Source of the DNA: UBA3775 sp964584255
GTDB lineage: Bacteria; Bacillota; Clostridia; Lachnospirales; Lachnospiraceae
Length of the DNA: 53,663 nt
Assembly (NCBI GenBank): GCA_964584255.1
Contig: CAZOZM010000011.1
Coordinates: 1 to 53,663, forward strand
Direction: 5' to 3'
How positions within the stretch are numbered: the stretch's first letter is position 1; each line of letters opens with the position of its first letter. The position numbers and the translations under genes were made by a program. Below the pieces are notes generated by a model. The model was given only the letters and a program-made list of their open reading frames with translations. It was not told the origin of the DNA and searched no databases. Below, piece after piece: positions 48,482-53,663 of this stretch.

Positions 48482-50014
48482 ATGGAAAAAAGAGACACTT
48501 GGTCGTCAAGAGCTACGTTTATTCTGGCGGCAATCGGAAGTGCGGTAGGTTTGGGAAATGCATGGAGATTTCCGGGGCTTGCGGCAAAACATGGCGGAGG
48601 TACTTTTTTGCTTGTTTATCTGGTTGCGTTGTTCGTAATCGGAATTCCGCTTTTGATGATGGAGATTTCAATTGCAAGAAAGTTCCGTAAGGGAGCAATC
48701 GAGTCCATGCGAGGCATAAATAAAAAATGCGAGTTTATCGGATGGGCGGCAACAAGCAATGCATTTGTAATTGTTACATATTATGCAATTGTTTTTGCAT
48801 GGGTTATTATGATGGTAGCTTATGCACTTAAATTTGCGGGAATGACAGGTGATGCGGCAGCGGCAAGCAATGTGTTTGCAGAAGCTACAAAAACAACCTG
48901 GGATGTAACCGGTTATTCGATTCCGATTCCCGTACTTATTTCAGCAGTCATTGCCTGGGGTGCAATTTATTATTGCATAAGAAATGGTGCACAGAGTGTA
49001 GGAAAGGTTGTTAAGTATACGGTATTCCTTCCGGTTATATTCCTTTTACTCATGGCTGCAAAAGGTGTTACCATGGACGGTGCGGGAGAAGGACTCAAGA
49101 TGTTCTTTACACCAAAACTTGATGCACTTAAGAGCTCCGGACTTTGGATTGATGCAATAGGTCAGGTGTTCTACAGCCTTTCAATCATGATGGCAATCAT
49201 GTTCGCCTACGGTTCATATCTTGATGAAAAATCCAACATTGCCGTTGACGGAATAATTATTGCACTTTCTGATGCAGCGGTAAGTATTTTGTCAGGAATT
49301 GTAATGTTCTCAACAATGGGCGGTGTAGGAATGCTTGATTCTATTTCTGATTCGGGAATTGCAACAGCATTTATCATATATCCGAGTGCAATTGTTAACC
49401 TTACAAATGTCGGCTGGTTCAATGCGGCATTCGGCGTCGTTTTCTATCTGATGCTTGTAACACTGGCAATAGATTCAGCATTTTCAATTATTGAAGGCGT
49501 ATCGGCATCAATAGCTGATAAATTCCATCTTAATCCAAGAAAAGTAACAAAGGTGGCATGCATAATTGCTGCATTGATTTCTCTTCTTTATACAACAAGA
49601 GCCGGGCTTGCATGGCTTGACATCGTTGATCACTGGACAAACATGTTTAACCTGATTCTTATCGGTGTTCTTGAATGTTTTGCGATTGGATGGCTGTTTG
49701 ATACAAAGAAGGTCGTAAAGGAAATCAACAGAAATACCAACAGGTTCAAGATTCCGTCTTTTTGGATTCTTGCTTCGATCAAATTCATTGCACCTATATC
49801 ACTTGCAGTTCTCTTTGTCTGGAACATGTACAGTCTTTTCGTAACGAATGGAGGACATTACGGATATGCTCTCTGGGCTGAAGTTTCGGCAGGATGGGTA
49901 GTTTCCATATTGGTATTCCTCAGTGGATTCATTGCAAGACTTGTAATTAACCACATGAAAAAGAAACATAATTTCGTTGAAAACGAAATTGTTTGGGAAG
50001 AAACTGAAGAGTAG
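48482..50014 (+). CDS. Sodium-dependent amino acid transporter, NSS family (second copy)
   Basis: The 510-residue LeuT-fold protein has AAIGSAVGLGNAWRFPGLAAKHGGG as TM1 with flanks (two overlapping motifs) and the TM6 region DAIGQVFYSLSIMMAIMFAYGSY. It has about 12 hydrophobic segments, ending in a charged tail (KKKHNFVENEIVWEETEE). It is longer than the NSS protein at 24450-25787 and clearly diverged, so the two probably carry different amino acids. It has a strong GGAGG site and its own terminator. Confidence 0.9.
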   Translation: MEKRDTWSSRATFILAAIGSAVGLGNAWRFPGLAAKHGGGTFLLVYLVALFVIGIPLLMMEISIARKFRKGAIESMRGINKKCEFIGWAATSNAFVIVTYYAIVFAWVIMMVAYALKFAGMTGDAAAASNVFAEATKTTWDVTGYSIPIPVLISAVIAWGAIYYCIRNGAQSVGKVVKYTVFLPVIFLLLMAAKGVTMDGAGEGLKMFFTPKLDALKSSGLWIDAIGQVFYSLSIMMAIMFAYGSYLDEKSNIAVDGIIIALSDAAVSILSGIVMFSTMGGVGMLDSISDSGIATAFIIYPSAIVNLTNVGWFNAAFGVVFYLMLVTLAIDSAFSIIEGVSASIADKFHLNPRKVTKVACIIAALISLLYTTRAGLAWLDIVDHWTNMFNLILIGVLECFAIGWLFDTKKVVKEINRNTNRFKIPSFWILASIKFIAPISLAVLFVWNMYSLFVTNGGHYGYALWAEVSAGWVVSILVFLSGFIARLVINHMKKKHNFVENEIVWEETEE

Positions 50015-50017
50015 TTA

Positions 50018-50046
50018 AAAGGACGGTTTAAAACCGTCCTTTTTTG
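50018..50046. terminator. Strong intrinsic terminator
   Basis: AAAGGACGGTTT (50018-50029) pairs with AAACCGTCCTTT (50031-50042), followed by T's. Confidence 0.9.
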
Positions 50047-50068
50047 ATTTTCTAAGAGAAAAAGAATG

Positions 50069-50097
50069 TTGTAATGGAGAGATTTGTAGGGTAAAAT
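50069..50097 (+). promoter_or_regulatory. Promoter of HAD/Mrr/LuxR unit
   Basis: TTGTAA, a 17-base spacer and TAAAAT. Confidence 0.5.
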
Positions 50098-50132
50098 GCA
50101 GAGTGAAAACATGAGAGAAAGGCGGAAAAAAC

Positions 50133-50738
50133 ATGATAAAAAATGTGGTTTTTGATATAGGTAAGGTCCTGATAGATTTCAGATATAAGGAGTATATGAG
50201 GGAGTTGTCGTTTGATGAGTCCGTAATAGAAGAAATTTCTGAAAAGATGGTACTTGACGATGATTGGAATTCTCTTGACAGAGGAGAAGAAGAGGAAGTT
50301 TTTATAGAAAGAATTAAGGGAAAACTCCCGAAGTACGAAAAGGAAATAGACGAATTCTTTAAAGACTATGGTAATCTTGTAGAATCCTATCCGTATGCGA
50401 AGGCGTGGCTTGAGGGATTGAAGAAAAGAGGCTACGGTGTATATCTCCTTTCAAACTATCCCGAGAAAATGTTTGAAAGACATTCATCGGAGAAGTTTAG
50501 CTTTATGGACTCTGTTGATGGAAAAATTGTCAGCGGAATGGTAAAACTCAGAAAACCGGAAAAAGAAATATATGAACTTCTGCTTGATACTTTTGGCTTA
50601 AAAGCGGAAGAATGTGTATTTATAGATGACAGAATTGAAAATGTTGAGGCGGCAAGGAATTCAGGATTGAAGGCAATACATTTTGATGAGTACGAAAATG
50701 TATGTGCTAAACTTGAAGCGTTTCTGACAGAGGAATGA
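50133..50738 (+). CDS. HAD-superfamily hydrolase (subfamily IA, YihX-like)
   Basis: The 201-residue hydrolase has motif I VVFDIGKVLIDF (nucleophile Asp; the second Asp of classical DxD is Gly, as in YihX-type enzymes), motif II LLSNYPE, Lys in MVKLRKPEKEIYE and motif III CVFIDDRIENV. It probably removes phosphate from a sugar phosphate or another small metabolite. It is the first of three closely spaced genes; the next starts eight bases after its stop. Confidence 0.85.
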   Translation: MIKNVVFDIGKVLIDFRYKEYMRELSFDESVIEEISEKMVLDDDWNSLDRGEEEEVFIERIKGKLPKYEKEIDEFFKDYGNLVESYPYAKAWLEGLKKRGYGVYLLSNYPEKMFERHSSEKFSFMDSVDGKIVSGMVKLRKPEKEIYELLLDTFGLKAEECVFIDDRIENVEAARNSGLKAIHFDEYENVCAKLEAFLTEE

Positions 50739-50745
50739 GAAGGTA

Positions 50746-51510
50746 ATGGCGAAAAGTAAGAAAAGCAGCAGTAACGGATTGTTTATCTTTTCATTTCTCG
50801 GATGGACGGTCAGGATGCTTTTTAAAGCAATCGGATTTTGTTGTTCCCTGGTTTTTAAAATTATTTCGCTTCCGTTTGTTTTGATTTTTCGTAGTAAGGA
50901 GCCAAAAAACGGAGAGGAATATGAAAAGTACATATGCAGACGCATGAAAAAATCCGGATACAAAAACATTCGGACAACATCAGTGACCGGAGATCATGGA
51001 GTTGATATTCTTGCATCATCCGGGAAGAGAACATATGCCGTGCAGTGTAAGTTTTATTCATCAAATGTTGGAAATTATGCGGTTCAGGAGGCATATACGG
51101 GGTGCGCATACTATGAGTGTGATGTCCCGGTGGTTGTAACCAATATGTTTTTCACAAAGCAGGCAAAGCAGGAAGCAGAAAAGCTTGGAGTTGAACTTTG
51201 GGAAGAAAGCAGGATACCGGTTCGAAAAAGTATCTTGGGAAGATTATTCGGAAATGTCAAAAAGCCTGTTTATGAGGAGTGTTTCGATGACCGTGAAACT
51301 ATTTCAGATGAAGTTGATACGGAAGAGATTCATGAAAGGCATGAATCTGACGAATCTGAAGAAATGAGTTGTGAGGAAAGCACTGTGGCAGCGGAGGGTC
51401 ATAATGAAGGCAGTACCGCAGGGATTGATGATTTTATCGAAATAACCGACAGTGACGGTAACAAAACACTGGTAAACAGGCAAAGCTGGCTTTACGGAGA
51501 AGATAATTAA
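50746..51510 (+). CDS. Membrane-anchored Mrr-like restriction endonuclease domain protein
   Basis: The 254-residue protein starts with a basic tail and a long hydrophobic stretch (about 12-47, LFKAIGFCCSLVFKIISLPF). The Mrr-type nuclease domain (about 55-155) has GDHGVDILAS and YAVQCKFYSS, which supply the D and QxK of the PD-(D/E)xK core, then VVVTNMFFTKQAK. The last 80 residues are very acidic. Such proteins may cut modified or foreign DNA, and the membrane anchor may place them where DNA enters. No methylase is present. Whether it is active is unknown. Confidence 0.78.
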   Translation: MAKSKKSSSNGLFIFSFLGWTVRMLFKAIGFCCSLVFKIISLPFVLIFRSKEPKNGEEYEKYICRRMKKSGYKNIRTTSVTGDHGVDILASSGKRTYAVQCKFYSSNVGNYAVQEAYTGCAYYECDVPVVVTNMFFTKQAKQEAEKLGVELWEESRIPVRKSILGRLFGNVKKPVYEECFDDRETISDEVDTEEIHERHESDESEEMSCEESTVAAEGHNEGSTAGIDDFIEITDSDGNKTLVNRQSWLYGEDN

Positions 51511-51537
51511 CGGTTATGCGGCAGAGGAGGAAAGTTT

Positions 51538-52548
51538 ATGGAAATTCAGGTGTTTTCGGGTTTTATGCCATTGATAAACAGCAGTTTTGAGCCCGGCGAA
51601 GCCCAAAAAACAATACAGCAGATGGAAAATGCAACATTTAGGGATATCGCACAGGCGGAAATCTGCTATTTTACGGGTCAGGCGGAGAAGTGTGTTGAAA
51701 TCACGGAACAGTATCTGATGCATCCGCAGATATATGTTCGTCTGTCCGCAAATTTACTGTATTGTTTTTCCTGTTTGGCCGGTGGCAACATTACAGGTTC
51801 AAAAAAATGCCTCGAAATGATAACATCGTGCCTGAAGGAAGCTTTTGAAAAGAATCAGAGTGAAGAAATAAAAGCGGCCTGTGTTTTTTCTGCATATCTG
51901 AGCACGGTATTACTTCATGTTCCGTTGAAAAATCTGCCGCCATTGGAGGAGTATAATAAAAAACTGCCTATAGGAATCCGCTTGTATGCGCTCTATATTC
52001 TGTCGCATGATGCTTATTTAAAAAATGATTACGGTAGAGCACTCGGAATGGCACAGGCGGGAATTGTCATGGCCGAACGCACATATCCGATTGCCGTGCT
52101 GTATCTGTATTGCATTGTTTCCATGTGCCATATCAACCTGAAAGAGCAGGATAAAGCAAGAGACACTTTTCTGACAGCATGGGAAATAGCGAAAAAAGAC
52201 GGTTTTATAGAGCCGTTTATCGAACATCACGGATTGCTTCAGGGAATATTGGAGGCATGCATACGCAAAAGTGAGCCACAGTTATATAGAAAAATAGCCA
52301 AGGGAGTAATAGCTTTCAGCAGGGGCTGGATAAAACTGCATAATCCGAGTACGGACAATAAGGTTACTGAATTACTGACACCTATGGAATTCTCCATAGC
52401 CATGCTGGCGTGCAGAGGATGGTCTAATCAGGAAATAGGAGATATGCTGGAACTGTCTTTAAATACGGTAAAACATTATATGACAGTCATTCTTGAAAAA
52501 CTGGATTTAACAAAAAGAGAGCAATTGAAGGAGTATGTAAATCAGTAG
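51538..52548 (+). CDS. LuxR-family regulator with helical-repeat sensor region
   Basis: The 336-residue protein has a C-terminal LuxR/GerE helix-turn-helix (about 278-336, LTPMEFSIAMLACRGWSNQ, then EIGDMLELSLNTVKHYM). The N-terminal 270 residues look like TPR-type helical repeats (EICYFTGQAEKCVEITEQYL, RALGMAQAGIVMAERTY), as in the C-terminal half of MalT-type regulators, but without the NTPase domain. It follows the Mrr-like gene after 27 bases. The next downstream gene (52653) lies behind a long palindrome that could be its operator; that link is a guess. Confidence 0.8.
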   Translation: MEIQVFSGFMPLINSSFEPGEAQKTIQQMENATFRDIAQAEICYFTGQAEKCVEITEQYLMHPQIYVRLSANLLYCFSCLAGGNITGSKKCLEMITSCLKEAFEKNQSEEIKAACVFSAYLSTVLLHVPLKNLPPLEEYNKKLPIGIRLYALYILSHDAYLKNDYGRALGMAQAGIVMAERTYPIAVLYLYCIVSMCHINLKEQDKARDTFLTAWEIAKKDGFIEPFIEHHGLLQGILEACIRKSEPQLYRKIAKGVIAFSRGWIKLHNPSTDNKVTELLTPMEFSIAMLACRGWSNQEIGDMLELSLNTVKHYMTVILEKLDLTKREQLKEYVNQ

Positions 52549-52598
52549 CAGGCACTTTATGGCCGGGAAAAGTGTATTGTTTTTCAGTCACGATTTTT

Positions 52599-52637
52599 TA
52601 TAATTATCTTATATTCAGAGAATATAGGATAATTATA
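52599..52637. repeat. 18-bp-arm near-perfect palindrome
   Basis: The arm at 52599-52616 and the arm at 52620-52637 are complementary at 17 of 18 positions (the odd one a G-U), with a three-base AGA loop. It abuts the AAGGAGG ribosome binding site at 52638 onwards. There is no T-run, so it is not an ordinary terminator; an operator, an RNA stem or a mobile-element scar are possible. Confidence 0.6.
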
Positions 52638-52652
52638 GAAGGAGGAACTGAC

Positions 52653-52973
52653 ATGAAAAGAAAACAATTAATAAAAAGACTGTCAGCTGAGGTTTTTTCG
52701 TTGAGTATGGTGTTGGCATTGGTGGTTCCGGGGAAAGCAGTACATGCTGAAACAGGAAAAAGCGAAAGAACCTGGAAGGACACGACAGAGGCAGTGCAGG
52801 ACAGTGTGACTATTAACAAAATGACAGGATGCCGTCAGGAAGTTGGAAAATTAAGTGATGCGAAGAGTGAATGCGTATCCATGTATGCACCGTCTGTAGC
52901 GTTAGGTGATATTGACAGTGGTGGCGCTGATATTTACTCTGATTTGAGCGTGTGTAAACTACGCATTGTTTGA
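52653..52973 (+). pseudogene. Truncated secreted protein
   Basis: This reading frame of 106 codons has an excellent ribosome binding site (AAGGAGG). It encodes a signal peptide (KRLSAEVFSLSMVLALVVPGKAVHA) like those of large surface or repeat proteins. After about 75 mature residues it stops abruptly at CKLRIV, within sequence whose other frame continues as a different ORF (52948-53079). The expected domains of a surface protein are missing. It is either a broken gene whose 3' part was replaced by recombination or a short secreted protein of unknown role; the first is favoured. Confidence 0.5.
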
Positions 52974-53079
52974 AGATGAATTTTACTTAAAATCACAAAT
53001 AGATGTATTAAAGGAAAGTTTGGAACTCTTTATCATGAAATACAACCCGACAGCCAGATCGGGTACCATAACAGAATAA
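52948..53079 (+). pseudogene. ORF remnant in +1 frame, no start
   Basis: Reading from 52948 gives ACVNYALFEDEFYLKSQ, then IDVLKESLELFIMKYNP and TARSGTITE, ending at TAA 53079. This is protein-like sequence with no ribosome binding site or ATG start, and it overlaps the end of the truncated secreted gene in another frame. It looks like the C-terminal scrap of another gene joined here. I do not recognise the family. An ACCCGA/TCGGGT hairpin lies at 53045-53064. Confidence 0.4.
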
Positions 53080-53098
53080 AATTTTTAAGAGAATATCC

Positions 53099-53125
53099 AT
53101 AGTAGTATGTATAACATTCTACTAT
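53099..53125. repeat. Inverted repeat ATAGTAG/CTACTAT
   Basis: Perfect seven-base arms (53099-53105 and 53119-53125) with a 13-base loop upstream of the surface protein gene. It may be an operator or the end of a mobile element. Confidence 0.35.
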
Positions 53126-53178
53126 ACAACCTTAACGGCTTATATTACAAATCAAATCTCTCTCAGGAGGTATATTCA

Positions 53179-53663
53179 ATGAAAATCACAAAAAGACTTA
53201 TTCCAATAGTGCTAAGCCTTGTATTTGTCATATCTGCATTTATGACAGTATCGGCTTTGGAAGTTCCGTCTGGGACAGCGGAACAAGACGGTATTGTAGC
53301 AACCCTGACTTGCGATAAGACCGAGTATTCGGCTGACGAAAAATTGGCTGTTACGCTAACCGTAAAAAACAATAATCCTTATTCTGTTGAAGGCATTGAA
53401 ACGGAGATTATTCTGCCTGACGGAATCAAGACCGAATCCGGCGAATTAAAGCAAACAGCATTTACATTAAATGCTGGCGAAAGCAAAGACGGAAGTGTGA
53501 CACTTGCAAAAATTCCGGAAAAGCCGATTGCATCAAACAGTCCGCAAACCGGAGATAACTCACTTGTTGGCTTGTATGCTGTTATTATGCTCCTGTCCGG
53601 CGGTGCGATGGTTGTTATTGGAATCAAAGAAAAATGGTTCCGTAAAAAAGGTGTGATGTCCCT
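53179..53663 (+). CDS. Surface protein with sortase-like PQTGD anchor (3' end outside window)
   Basis: The frame starts at ATG 53179 after CAGGAGG and stays open to the window edge (161 codons). It has a signal peptide (RLIPIVLSLVFVISAFMTVSA), then a beta-rich domain of about 80 residues (EYSADEKLAVTLTVKNNNP) like bacterial Ig/DUF11 adhesive domains. A sorting-type signal follows: SPQTGDN, a hydrophobic helix (LYAVIMLLSGGAMVVIGI) and KEKWFRKKG. It may end soon after the window edge. All three Gln codons seen are CAA, whereas most genes of the window use CAG almost exclusively, which suggests separate origin. Confidence 0.65.
   Translation, partial: MKITKRLIPIVLSLVFVISAFMTVSALEVPSGTAEQDGIVATLTCDKTEYSADEKLAVTLTVKNNNPYSVEGIETEIILPDGIKTESGELKQTAFTLNAGESKDGSVTLAKIPEKPIASNSPQTGDNSLVGLYAVIMLLSGGAMVVIGIKEKWFRKKGVMS

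Noticed and set aside
1..53663. tRNA, rRNA or CRISPR arrays
   Set aside because: I looked in the intergenic regions for T-loop motifs and regularly spaced repeats and saw none.

Overview
The window looks like a chromosomal stretch from a low-to-mid GC Gram-positive anaerobe, most likely a Lachnospiraceae member (Butyrivibrio/Roseburia-like Clostridia). The grounds are strong AGGAGG ribosome binding sites, a preference for CAG and for AT-ending codons, a SCIFF peptide with its radical SAM maturase, a clostridial agr-type AgrD/AgrB pair, an FeoA-FeoB fusion, EF2568-type selenium genes, and secreted plant-polysaccharide enzymes (GH74, CE2, a polysaccharide deacetylase). I ran no database search; family names are from recognition of motifs.

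Layout. 1-9.4 kb: end of a secreted protein, a zinc-ribbon membrane protein, a K+ channel with RCK_C domains, a polysaccharide deacetylase lipoprotein, a MATE exporter behind a candidate transcription attenuator, and an OmpR-type two-component system flanked by two paralogous small membrane proteins. 9.5-14.7 kb: a rearranged agr-type quorum-sensing locus made of a structured leader with a predicted pseudoknot, agrD, several stem-loops, a degenerate HsdR-like protein, agrB, and a convergent operon of two LytTR regulators around a GHKL kinase. Matching 21-bp-spaced direct repeats precede agrB and the LytTR operon. 14.8-20.6 kb: selenium module (FGGY kinase, SelD, EF2568-type cysteine desulfurase, YedE, YedF, DUF3343). 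20.6-25.8 kb: a Ca2+/Na+ exchanger behind a probable yybP-ykoY (Mn2+) riboswitch, FeoAB, and a sodium:neurotransmitter symporter (NSS).

25.8-37.1 kb: an L,D-transpeptidase with Ig-like repeats, a PflX-like radical SAM protein, an orphan promoter-terminator unit that may be a small RNA, the SCIFF maturase and SCIFF peptide, an unknown coiled-coil protein with a CE2 esterase, an Ala/Lys-rich DUF6465-like protein, a glycosyltransferase and a cell wall hydrolase. 37.2-48.3 kb: LarE, a Lon-like AAA+ protein without a protease domain, a GH74 lipoprotein, a GtrB-like glycosyltransferase, Tex, SulP, and a zinc-ribbon/DnaJ pair. 48.4-53.7 kb: a second NSS transporter, a HAD phosphatase, a membrane-anchored Mrr-like protein and a LuxR-type regulator. 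These are followed by a disturbed end: a long palindrome, a truncated secreted protein, an ORF remnant, and the start of a sortase-type surface protein with different codon use.

How the genes work together. The agr locus should make and sense a small thiolactone peptide, and the repeats suggest the LytTR proteins control both agrB and their own operon. The selenium genes should import selenium, carry it and activate it as selenophosphate; no user enzyme is present here. SCIFF and its maturase make a thioether-crosslinked peptide. The secreted enzymes fit life on plant cell wall polysaccharide in rumen or gut. The most interesting parts are the agr locus with its RNA structures, the MATE attenuator, the orphan small transcript, the protease-less Lon-like protein and the right-hand end.
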